Shown here: positions 51,560-59,535 of the stretch, one piece after another
How positions within the stretch are numbered: the first letter of the stretch is position 1
How the letters are laid out: each line of letters starts with the position of its first letter
From: JAHOYW01 sp963664605
Lineage (GTDB): Bacteria; Verrucomicrobiota; Lentisphaeria; Victivallales; Victivallaceae
Direction: 5' to 3'
DNA: 64,000 nt
Assembly (NCBI GenBank): GCA_963664605.1
Contig: OY761536.1
Location: forward strand, 434,001-498,000
Notes under the pieces: generated by a model
The model's input: only the letters and a program-made list of their open reading frames with translations
Told to the model about the DNA's origin: nothing
Databases searched by the model: none
Program-made: the position numbers and the translations under genes

Positions 51560-52114
51560 CTACTCTTCAGCTTCGTCGTTGAATGCAAAATGGAGGAAAA
51601 CCAGCGATATAAGGCTTAACAACACAATCCACAAAGCCGGATTCGCCGCATCAAGAAAGGTGTCAGCCTGCTGAGGAGCGTCTATGGGCTTGGACCAGGT
51701 ATAAATCGAGGAAGACAGTACACTTGAAATAACATCAACAAAAGATATAGCCAACAGCATTCCGATAATGCTCCACAAAGCATAAAGCCGCCCCGCTCCC
51801 AGCGCCGCAATCGCGGTAATCGGAACACGAAAACAAAAAGCCAAACCAATTCCTGAAACCGCTCCGCCAATCAAAGACGCCCAGAAATATCCCGGACGCA
51901 CATGAGTAGTTATTACCTCCCAGTGCTGCAGAAAATAAACCAGCGCAACTCCGAAACCTAATGAAAACAACAAGGTTTTGAGCAAGCGCCCGTCTTTGAG
52001 CAAAAACATATTTAAACAAGTTTTACGCCAGGATAAATCAGACTTCACCAGCAGGAATCCGCAGAATATTCCAATAAAAATGGCTGCCGCTAAACGATAG
52101 TTTCCCTCAAGCAC
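51560..52114 (-). CDS. YeeE/YedE-like membrane protein, first half-like
   Basis: A 184-residue polytopic membrane protein. It resembles half of the YeeE/YedE (thiosulfate transporter TsuA-like) fold: GFLLVKSDLSWRKTCLNMFLLKDGRLL and SLIGGAVSGIGLAFCFRVPITAIAALGAGRLYALWSII is its conserved loop-helix pattern, paraphrased from 51780-51900. The family's GYCPGT motif reads CFRVPIT here. The partner half is the preceding gene, whose stop overlaps this start by 1 bp. Substrate is unknown; loss of the Cys motif suggests altered function. Confidence 0.6.
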   Translation of the reverse strand: MLEGNYRLAAAIFIGIFCGFLLVKSDLSWRKTCLNMFLLKDGRLLKTLLFSLGFGVALVYFLQHWEVITTHVRPGYFWASLIGGAVSGIGLAFCFRVPITAIAALGAGRLYALWSIIGMLLAISFVDVISSVLSSSIYTWSKPIDAPQQADTFLDAANPALWIVLLSLISLVFLHFAFNDEAEE

Positions 52115-52623
52115 TATTCACCTCCCGTTTCGCCACGATTTTCCAGCAGAATAGCTATCCCGCTGGCCACCGTAAAACACGAAACAAGGAATATCCAGGA
52201 ACCCCCGGCAAGCTGCAGAGCCCCCGACCACTGCCCGAGAAATGAATCCCCGGCAAGCTGTAATCCAAGCATAACAAGAAAACCTCCACCTAATCCGTAC
52301 AAAACGGTTTTCAGGCTCTTAGAAACAATTCCGGATTCCTTATCCTGAAAAAAGCGTATTTTCCAGTTGCCGCTCATTAATGAAGCGGCCAGCGCACCAA
52401 TAAAAATCCCTCCCAGAAACCCGGTCTGCCATTCAAGCGGCGGCAGGTTTATTTCTTCATCTTCAGATACTTGTTCTGCTGTTTTCCCGGCATATTCAGA
52501 TATTTTTATCATGCCGTCGTTCATACCGACCGTATCCTGAAAAAGATAAAGACACAAGACAATCATCCCCGACAGCAAAGCGCCGTTGATATAAAAAGAC
52601 CATTTACCAGTTAATATTCTCAT
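52114..52623 (-). CDS. YeeE/YedE-like membrane protein, second half-like
   Basis: A 169-residue membrane protein with a first TM (INGALLSGMIVLCLYLF), a hydrophilic loop, and TM segments TGFLGGIFIGALAASLMSG, GGGFLVMLGLQLAGDSF and SWIFLVSCFTVASGIAILL. The pattern GGFL..G.QLAG..F matches the YeeE/YedE GGCTSGH region, but the Cys is replaced (GDSFLGQ). It pairs with the following gene at a 1-bp overlap, as in two-gene YeeE/YedE systems. Substrate and activity are unknown. Confidence 0.6.
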   Translation of the reverse strand: MRILTGKWSFYINGALLSGMIVLCLYLFQDTVGMNDGMIKISEYAGKTAEQVSEDEEINLPPLEWQTGFLGGIFIGALAASLMSGNWKIRFFQDKESGIVSKSLKTVLYGLGGGFLVMLGLQLAGDSFLGQWSGALQLAGGSWIFLVSCFTVASGIAILLENRGETGGE

Positions 52624-52716
52624 TCCCGATCCTGTTTTATTTACTATATAATAACTGGCTTTAGCTTAAATTCAACCAATAGTTCAAACGAAGCATGGAA
52701 ATGTGATTTTTTTGAG

Positions 52717-54093
52717 CTATTTTTGTGAAATGATGATCTCGCCATTTCTGTTCGTAACAATAAGCTCTTTTTCTTTGAGGTAATCTTTAAGACTGTCCCT
52801 GATGATGATATTATTGTTCTTGAGCATATATTTGGGATTTTGCGCCGTTTTGCGCAAAAGCGGAAATTTCCCTCCAGCGCCATAAATAGCATAACTGCTG
52901 AACGCGGCAACAACCCTGTCTTTTTTTTTAAATAAATTTTTATCGGCATAAGTTATTATCGTCTGGTAATTCTTTTTCTGCCATTTCTTTTGTTCCGCGA
53001 TGATTTTTTGATAAAGGGCTTTATCCAGAGTCAAGGTGCAGGCGGTATTATTATAGCGGCACCAGTAATAAAGTCGTTTCAAATTTATTTTCACCGTTCC
53101 AAAAAGTTTATAGTTGCTAGGATAGCTATTACGAACCGCAACATCCGCCCCGGTTTGTTTAAGCATTACATAGCCAATGATTTTCTGTTCCGGAATGCTA
53201 GAGTCCAGCTTTTCAGTATTTTTAAAGATCATTGTTGTGATTTTCTGTTCACCCAGCGCCTTTATTCGCTCCAGTTCAGGTTTTATCCGGGCAAGCATTT
53301 TTTTATCAACCGGGGTATCTTCTTTTACAGGAATTATCTCTGAATTAATTTTTATAATTTTATTATTTTTTTCGTCATAATCAATAATAATTTTGCCAAG
53401 CCCGGCCGCATGTTTTCCAGATTGAAAATACCAGGTATTCGCTCCTATTTTCTGCCCAGGTATTTTGACATGCGTATGTCCTCCCAGAACCAAATCAATT
53501 TCCGGGTATTTGGCGATGAACTTATAAATGGAAAATCCTTTTGCATACATTCCTTCATGTTGTCCCAAAATAATCACATTCGGCTTCTTAGCCCTGACTT
53601 CAGGCATTATCCGTTCCAATGCGGCATCAAAAGGAATAGTTCCAGACATGCCGGACTTTGTTAAACCGATTACGGCAACTTTTATGCCGTTCTTGGTAAA
53701 CATTTTCCACGAAGAATGAGATTTGGCAAGATACGGGTTACGCAGATTAGCCGCCAGTACCGTGCCGGAAAATTCCTGCATCCGTTTTTTCACTACTTTT
53801 AACGGATAATCAAACTCATGGTTGCCGATTACCCAGGCATCATACTTCAAGTAGTTCAGGCACTTAACCATCAACTCACCCTGAAAAGTTCCCTGAACAG
53901 TATCTCCGCAGTCAATCAAAAGCATTGAATCAGGAGGATAAAGTTTTCTCTGTTGTTCAATCAAAGATGCTATTTTTAAGATGCCACTTATCCGTCCGTG
54001 CAAATCCGTGGTATTGAAAACTGCCAGCTGCACCGCATACAGGTGAAGGCCAATGTAAAAGAATAATAAAAACAGACATAGTTTTTTAAGCAT
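52717..54093 (-). CDS. Secreted 5'-nucleotidase/cyclic phosphodiesterase-family protein
   Basis: A 458-residue protein with a signal peptide (LFLLFFYIGLHLYAV). The calcineurin-like domain shows FNTTDLHGRI (D30, H32), LLIDCGDTVQG, IGNHEFDYPL and LVLGGHTHVKI. A shorter 5'-nucleotidase C-terminal domain follows (ADVAVRNSYP..., VAAFSSYAIYGAGGKF). It is probably periplasmic, hydrolysing nucleotides or 2',3'-cyclic nucleotides. It is followed after 9 bp on the same strand by nothing; upstream at 9 bp is tsaC. Confidence 0.88.
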   Translation of the reverse strand: MLKKLCLFLLFFYIGLHLYAVQLAVFNTTDLHGRISGILKIASLIEQQRKLYPPDSMLLIDCGDTVQGTFQGELMVKCLNYLKYDAWVIGNHEFDYPLKVVKKRMQEFSGTVLAANLRNPYLAKSHSSWKMFTKNGIKVAVIGLTKSGMSGTIPFDAALERIMPEVRAKKPNVIILGQHEGMYAKGFSIYKFIAKYPEIDLVLGGHTHVKIPGQKIGANTWYFQSGKHAAGLGKIIIDYDEKNNKIIKINSEIIPVKEDTPVDKKMLARIKPELERIKALGEQKITTMIFKNTEKLDSSIPEQKIIGYVMLKQTGADVAVRNSYPSNYKLFGTVKINLKRLYYWCRYNNTACTLTLDKALYQKIIAEQKKWQKKNYQTIITYADKNLFKKKDRVVAAFSSYAIYGAGGKFPLLRKTAQNPKYMLKNNNIIIRDSLKDYLKEKELIVTNRNGEIIISQK

Positions 54094-54102
54094 AAAATAT
54101 CC

Positions 54103-54708
54103 TTATTTTACTGCTGAATTTAATTCTACCTCGCTAATCGGTCCCAGCCGCAATATTTTCAGTTCGTCATCCAAAGCCATAACTACAGTCGAAGCCAGAC
54201 GGCTAGACGGGATTGCACCGCCGTCAACCACCACATCCGGCTCTCCTTCAAGCATTGCCAAGGCGTCTTCAATATTCAAGGCATTGGGCTCTCCGGAACG
54301 GTTCGCGCTGGTCGAAGCCAATGGCAAGCCAAGTTCCTGCAGAAGTTTCAGAACAAACGGGTGGTCGGGTATTCTGAACCCAAGCGTATCGCCGCCGGGA
54401 GCCGGAACAATAACCGTTAAAGCTCCGGGACAAAGCTTCAAAGCAAGTTTTTCCGCATTTTTATTCAGATAGAAATCAAATTTTTTCAACGTATCCACGG
54501 AATCAACAAACAAGGCCAGAGGCTTAGCCTTTTCCCGCCCTTTCAGCTCATAAATACGTTCAACTGCTGTTTTATCATCCCAGCGGCAAACCAGTCCGTA
54601 AACGGTTTCCGTCGGGATTAGCAAAACCGCCCCCGGACGATCTAAAGAGTCAAGACAGCAATTCACTATTTCATTAATCTTATCTACCCGGAAGTCAAAT
54701 TTTTTCAT
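54103..54708 (-). CDS. tsaC: Threonylcarbamoyl-AMP synthase (TsaC/YrdC)
   Basis: Makes threonylcarbamoyl-AMP from Thr, bicarbonate and ATP for the t6A modification at tRNA position 37. The 201-residue protein is of the short YrdC type and lacks the Sua5 C-terminal domain. Motifs are LLIPTETVYGLVC, KGREKAKPLALFVD, CPGALTVIVPAP and LASTSANRSGEPN. tsaB/D/E are not in the window. It is 9 bp upstream of the nucleotidase gene. Confidence 0.93.
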   Translation of the reverse strand: MKKFDFRVDKINEIVNCCLDSLDRPGAVLLIPTETVYGLVCRWDDKTAVERIYELKGREKAKPLALFVDSVDTLKKFDFYLNKNAEKLALKLCPGALTVIVPAPGGDTLGFRIPDHPFVLKLLQELGLPLASTSANRSGEPNALNIEDALAMLEGEPDVVVDGGAIPSSRLASTVVMALDDELKILRLGPISEVELNSAVK

Positions 54709-54791
54709 AGTTCTATTTGTTTTTTAAATCTAATGAAAGAGTTGAAACCCTGTAATTCCGCAGAATAATCCTTTAGGGTAAAAGCATAATC

Positions 54792-55418
54792 CTACAATTT
54801 ATCTAATTTTGTTATTTCGAATACGCAGTTTGAAGCGAATAGGTTGGGCAGGGCTTTCGCCAGTAAATTCCCGTTGCTGCCCAATGGAATTTCCCGCAAT
54901 ATTTTTATTTTCAGCAAAGCGCACAGCTCCCGGAAGTCGCGGATCGTCGCAAGGTGAATATTCGGGGTGTTGTACCAGTGGTGCGGCAGGTTTTTAGTTT
55001 CTGGCATCTTTCCTTTCAAAAACAGTTGCGAACGGGTTTTAATATTGCCAAAATTAATAAAACTGACCACAGCTTTTTTGCCCACCCGGACAACTTCCTG
55101 AATCAGCAAGTCGGGACGTTCCACTTCCTGCAAAGTGTTACTGACCACGACATAATCAAAGCTGTAATCATCAGCAAAATCCAGCTTATTGTTCAAATCT
55201 TCGTTGACAACAGAAATACCCGTGGCTATGGATTCGATTATTTTATCCTGTGATATTTCAATTCCAAGTCCACGAACATTCTTTTCCTGTTCAAGCAGTT
55301 TCAGGAAAACACCATTACCGCATCCCAGGTCAAGCACCCGGCAGTCCGGCGGAATAATTTCACTGATTACCAGCATATCCGGACGATACGCTAATTGTTT
55401 TTTCAGTTTATCTACCAT
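54792..55418 (-). CDS. metW: MetW-type methyltransferase-like protein
   Basis: A 208-residue SAM-dependent methyltransferase fold of the MetW family. It has LDLGCGNGVFLKLLEQEKNVRGLGIEIS near residue 29 and FDYVVVSNTLQEVERPDLLIQEVVRVGKKAVVSFIN. MetW is almost always encoded next to metX and stimulates homoserine O-acetyltransferase in some bacteria. It overlaps the metX end by 11 bp. A likely methionine biosynthesis accessory. Confidence 0.93.
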   Translation of the reverse strand: MVDKLKKQLAYRPDMLVISEIIPPDCRVLDLGCGNGVFLKLLEQEKNVRGLGIEISQDKIIESIATGISVVNEDLNNKLDFADDYSFDYVVVSNTLQEVERPDLLIQEVVRVGKKAVVSFINFGNIKTRSQLFLKGKMPETKNLPHHWYNTPNIHLATIRDFRELCALLKIKILREIPLGSNGNLLAKALPNLFASNCVFEITKLDKL

Positions 55419-56552
55419 GAACAGCCTCCAATCTATTACGCAAAAAGTCTGAAATCATCTTGCCTAAAGTTTCGACTTCCAGCAGAAAAGCATCATGCCC
55501 ATAACTTGACTTGACTTCACAATACGACACCTCACGCTGGTTTTTCAACAGAGCTTTGACCAGATCCTCTGATTGAGAAACAGGAAACAGCCAGTCGCTG
55601 GAAAACGAAACCACCAGGAAATGGCAATTTACCGGCTCCAGCGCCTTTGCTAAATCACCGTTAGCCTTAGCCGAAATATCAAAATAATCGTTTGCCCGGG
55701 TAATGTAAAGATAACTATTCGCGTCAAAGCGTTCCGTAAAGCGCTGGCCCTGATATTCCAAATAACTTTCAACGGCAAAATCCCGCTTAAAAGCAAAAGA
55801 ATAAGATACTGCATCCTGAAGTTCGCGCCCAAACTTGTTTGCCATCGACTCATCGCTCAAATATGTAATATGGGCCAACATCCGCGCTATAGACAAGCCT
55901 TTCTGCTGGTCTTCGTCAGAATAATTGCCGTCTTTCCAGTTTGCGTCCGTCAAAATAGCCTGGCGCCCGACCCAGTCAAAAGCAATAGCCTGCGGAGATA
56001 AACGCGCAGTAGTGGCAATAGGAATAACGCTTTCCATTAAATCAGGATAATTAATAGCCCATTCAAGTGCCTGCATTCCACCCATTGATCCGCCGATTAT
56101 ACTAAGCCATTTTTTATTTTAAGGTGCTCCATCAGGCGTTTTTGCGCTCTTACCATATCAGCGATGGTTATTACAGGAAAATCCATATTATAGAGTTTTC
56201 CGGTTTTCGGATTGACAGAACGCGGCCCGGTAGAACCGGAACACCCGCCAATAACATTACTGCATACGACGAAATATTTGCTTGTGTCAATGTACTTGCC
56301 AGGCCCGACCATTTCATCCCACCAGCCGGACTTTTTGTCATCGGGAGAATGCCTGCCGCAAACATGGGCATCGCCTGTCAGGGCGTGTTGAATCAATACG
56401 GCGTTTGTTCCATCCGGCGCAAGCTCTCCATATGTTTCATAGCGTATATTCACCGAATACAATTTTTTGCCGCAGTCTAATACGAGCGCCTCGTCTTCAG
56501 ACTCACCAAACAAAAAATTTTCAGGCTTTACCAGATTTGTACTTTCACTCAA
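55408..56552 (-). CDS. metX: Homoserine O-acetyltransferase, interrupted by a -1 frameshift
   Basis: An alpha/beta-hydrolase acetylating homoserine; its product feeds the sulfhydrylase at 20.9 kb. The gene reads as two frames: 56552-56097 (MSESTNLVKPENFLFGE to ...EHLKIKNGLV) and a second frame into 55408 beginning at the nucleophile elbow IIGGSMGGMQALEW. They join if one A is added, or the ribosome slips -1, at an A6 run (coding A AAA AAT, 56115-56109), giving KKWLSIIGGSMGG. The joined product of about 381 residues is full-length, with Ser, Asp (SSDWLFPV) and His (SSYGHDAFL) all present and no other lesion. Sequencing error, recent mutation or programmed frameshifting are all possible. Confidence 0.85.
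56107..56130 (-). other. dnaX-like slippery site inside metX
   Basis: The heptamer A AAA AAT lies on the coding strand at 56115-56109, in the reading frame required for -1 slippage (X XXY YYZ). A GGAG Shine-Dalgarno-like tetramer sits at 56130-56127, about 11 nt upstream. This is comparable to the stimulatory site upstream of the E. coli dnaX slippery sequence. No obvious downstream stem was seen. Confidence 0.4.
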
Positions 56553-56685
56553 AATCGCATTTCCTCATATAAAAGTTATAAGATGCTAAAAAGAATTTAG
56601 CTAAAATATAAGGAATTTCAACTATAAAGCTTGAATTTAACCGCAATTTGCCTTATTCATTTATAGCAAAACCACAAGGTATAAA

Positions 56686-57411
56686 ATGAAAACAGATAAT
56701 ATTTTCTCAAAACCGCAAAGCAAGGTTGAAGATTTTAAGTTCGATAAAAAAGTTGTTTCCGTATTCCCGGATATGATCAAACGCTCCGTCCCCGGATATG
56801 AAAACGTTATTATCATGAGCGGGCTTTTTGCTGAACGCTTTGCTCAACCTGACAGCAATCTTTATGATCTTGGCTGTTCATTGGGAACAACAACGCTGGC
56901 AATGCGTTCAAGGATCAATGCCCCCGGAGCTAAAATTATAGCGGTTGACAATTCACCGGATATGATCGAGCGCTGCAAAACAATCATTGATTCGGATACA
57001 AGCGACGTTCCTGTCGAACTTATTCTTGATGATATTAGAAACATTGATTTCAAAAATAATTCCATGACGGTTCTAAACTTTACATTACAATTTCTGCCGC
57101 CTGAAGACCGCGAAGGATTACTGAAGAAAATTTACGACAGCATGCTCCCCGGAGCAATATTGATTCTATCGGAAAAAATCACTTTTTCAGAGAAACAGAA
57201 CAGCGAACTGCTTATAGATATTTATCATTCATGGAAAGCGCATAACGGCTATTCCGAGATGGAAATAAAACAGAAACGCAACGCCCTCGAAAACGTCCTG
57301 ATTCCAGACACCATCCCGGAGCACATCGCCCGTTTGGAGAAAATCGGCTTCAAGCGCTGTGAATTGTGGTTCCAATGCTTCAATTTTACGTCAATGGTGG
57401 CCTTTAAATGA
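56686..57411 (+). CDS. cmoA: Carboxy-SAM synthase CmoA
   Basis: Makes carboxy-S-adenosylmethionine from SAM and prephenate for cmo5U34 synthesis in tRNA. The 241-residue protein is close to E. coli CmoA by eye: VFPDMIKRSVPGYENVI, YDLGCSLGTTTLAMR, IIAVDNSPDMIERC, VLNFTLQFLPPEDR and LWFQCFNFTSMVAFK. It overlaps cmoB by 4 bp. The pair modifies wobble uridine of tRNAs reading family boxes. Confidence 0.96.
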   Translation: MKTDNIFSKPQSKVEDFKFDKKVVSVFPDMIKRSVPGYENVIIMSGLFAERFAQPDSNLYDLGCSLGTTTLAMRSRINAPGAKIIAVDNSPDMIERCKTIIDSDTSDVPVELILDDIRNIDFKNNSMTVLNFTLQFLPPEDREGLLKKIYDSMLPGAILILSEKITFSEKQNSELLIDIYHSWKAHNGYSEMEIKQKRNALENVLIPDTIPEHIARLEKIGFKRCELWFQCFNFTSMVAFK

Positions 57412-58388
57412 TTAAAATCGACTATTCACCATTCAAAAAAGCGGCCGCAGATACAAACCTCTCCGCCTGGACCGAACATCTTTATAAGCAGGCGCAAAAT
57501 GTTGTTGATGACTGTAATCACGGACATTGGGATATGTGGCTGGAGGCTATAAGTGAACTCCCTGAAATAGATTTATCGTTCATTGATATTAAAAGCGATA
57601 CTATACGTGCCGGACTGCCGCCGGATTGCAACGACGCTTGCCGCAAAAAGCTTTATGAATGTATGCAGAAACTTCGTCCATGGCGCAAAGGGCCTTTCGA
57701 TATATGCGGCATGAAAATAGAAACAGAATGGCGCTCAGACTGGAAATGGAACCGCCTGAAAAACCATATTGCCTCACTAAAAGACCGTCTTGTGCTGGAT
57801 ATCGGATGCGGAAGCGGCTACCACACATGGCGCATGGCGGGAGCGGGTGCAAAACTGGCGGTCGGCATTGAACCCTACAAAGTTTTTGTCATGCAGTACT
57901 GGGCTATGAAACATTTCCTGCAAAACGATTCCGCCTGGGTTTTACCGCTCGGCATCGAGGATATTTCTCCTGAAATGCGGGTTTTTGATACAGTCTTTTC
58001 AATGGGAGTGTTATATCACCGTAAATCTCCAATAGACCATCTCCTGAAAATCCGCGACCTCCTCCGTCCCGGTGGTGAATTGGTGCTCGAAACACTAGTT
58101 ATTGAAGGCGGCGAAAACGCGGTTCTTGTCCCCGAAGGGCGCTACGCCAAAATGCGTAATGTCTGGTTCCTGCCTTCTCCGGCAGCTTTGGAAAAATGGC
58201 TCCGCAAGCTGGGATTTGAAAATGTCCGCACCGTGGATATAAATAAAACCTCTATTGAAGAGCAGCGCACCACAGACTGGATGCGCTGGGAATCATTAAA
58301 AGATTACCTCCATCCTGAAGACCCTGAGAAAAGTTTTGAAGGCTATCCCGCCCCTCTAAGGGCGATAACGCTGGCAACAGCGCCGTAA
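57408..58388 (+). CDS. cmoB: tRNA U34 carboxymethyltransferase CmoB
   Basis: Transfers the carboxymethyl group from carboxy-SAM to 5-hydroxyuridine at tRNA position 34. The 326-residue protein has LRPWRKGPFDICGMKIETEW, VLDIGCGSGYHTWRMAGAGA and FDTVFSMGVLYHRKSP, plus PSPAALEKWLRKLGFENVR at the C-terminus. Its stop is convergent with the kinase gene, 2 bp apart. Confidence 0.96.
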   Translation: MIKIDYSPFKKAAADTNLSAWTEHLYKQAQNVVDDCNHGHWDMWLEAISELPEIDLSFIDIKSDTIRAGLPPDCNDACRKKLYECMQKLRPWRKGPFDICGMKIETEWRSDWKWNRLKNHIASLKDRLVLDIGCGSGYHTWRMAGAGAKLAVGIEPYKVFVMQYWAMKHFLQNDSAWVLPLGIEDISPEMRVFDTVFSMGVLYHRKSPIDHLLKIRDLLRPGGELVLETLVIEGGENAVLVPEGRYAKMRNVWFLPSPAALEKWLRKLGFENVRTVDINKTSIEEQRTTDWMRWESLKDYLHPEDPEKSFEGYPAPLRAITLATAP

Positions 58389-58390
58389 AT

Positions 58391-59533
58391 TCATTTCAGC
58401 GGATATTTTGCGTAAAATGTCGTGCCATTTTCTTTGGATGAGGTAAATTCTATCTTGCCGTCCAAATAGTTTTCTGTCAGCAATTTTATACTGTAGGTCC
58501 CCCAGCCGCGTCCTTCGCCTTTCGTTGAAAATGAACGTTTAAAGAGATCAAGTTGGACATCCTGCGGGATAAAAGCGGGGTTATGAATAGAAAATACAAC
58601 ATTATTTGCATCTGTTTTGCATTTTACAGTCACTGTTTCCCCCTTTTGGGAGGCTTCTATGGCGTTTTTTATCATATTCTCAATTACACGCATCAACAAA
58701 CGCTTATCAGATGAAAAAGTTATATTTTCAGAATCCCCTGAAATTACGAGTTTTATATCCTCTGTAATTTTCTGGTCCATATATAACTCAACAAATTCTT
58801 TTAACAGCTCCAAAGCTTGTATTGGAGATTTCTGGATCAATATTGTTCCCTCTTCCGCGTAACGCAAATCCCGCTGTCCGTTTATCTCATCAAGCAGTTC
58901 CCTGCTTATATTGGAAAGCATGGGAGCATATTTTTGGTAGTTTTCAGGAGAATTAATCAACGCAAGCACTCCTTTTATATCGCTTGCCGTATTAGTCAGA
59001 TCGTGGAAAAATGTTTGTTCCAAAGCGTTACGATATTTTTCATCGGCAATATCACGTATAATCAGGAGGGTATATTTCTTAGCTTTCCATGGACGGGCAG
59101 CCCAGACACGAAAATTATATGAAGTTTTCCCGTCTTTAGTTTGAATGCAGCATTCTTCAACATGAGTCTTGCAATGATTAGATTCCAGTATGGCTTTTAC
59201 CGCTCCGCAAACACTACATCTTGCAGACGTCCCACAACCGCCAGTTTCTTCAATTGCACCATTGCAGCTCAGGATTTCCCCCGGCCTGTTGCCGATAACT
59301 TCATGTATATTCATTTGCCCCAAAAAATCAAGCAAAGTTTTGTTGGCAAATATTATTTGTCTGTATTCATTGAGAACTAAGACAAAGTCAGGAGAAAAAT
59401 CATAAAGCAGACTTAGATTTTTGTCTTTTAATATTTCATCATGCTGTGCCATTACAGCATCTTTGGTTAATCTTTCCGGCGGCGCGAATTTTGTTTTTAG
59501 TGATTCTCCGATGAACATTTGATGAATCTCCAT
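58391..59533 (-). CDS. PAS histidine kinase with cysteine-rich sensor
   Basis: A 380-residue cytosolic kinase. A PAS domain (about 40-165) contains seven Cys: C90, C100, C106, C109, C121, C128, C129, the middle in GGCGTSARCSVCGA. The H-box is FFHDLTNTASDI with H177. The ATPase part has NMIKNAIEASQ, then FSIHNPAFIPQDV and EGRGWGTYSIKLL. No TM segment is visible. The Cys set could hold a metal, an Fe-S cluster or a disulfide switch. Its gene ends 2 bp from cmoB and starts 2 bp after recJ ends, so it is co-transcribed with recJ. The cognate regulator is not evident. Confidence 0.85.
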   Translation of the reverse strand: MEIHQMFIGESLKTKFAPPERLTKDAVMAQHDEILKDKNLSLLYDFSPDFVLVLNEYRQIIFANKTLLDFLGQMNIHEVIGNRPGEILSCNGAIEETGGCGTSARCSVCGAVKAILESNHCKTHVEECCIQTKDGKTSYNFRVWAARPWKAKKYTLLIIRDIADEKYRNALEQTFFHDLTNTASDIKGVLALINSPENYQKYAPMLSNISRELLDEINGQRDLRYAEEGTILIQKSPIQALELLKEFVELYMDQKITEDIKLVISGDSENITFSSDKRLLMRVIENMIKNAIEASQKGETVTVKCKTDANNVVFSIHNPAFIPQDVQLDLFKRSFSTKGEGRGWGTYSIKLLTENYLDGKIEFTSSKENGTTFYAKYPLK

Positions 59534-59535
59534 GT

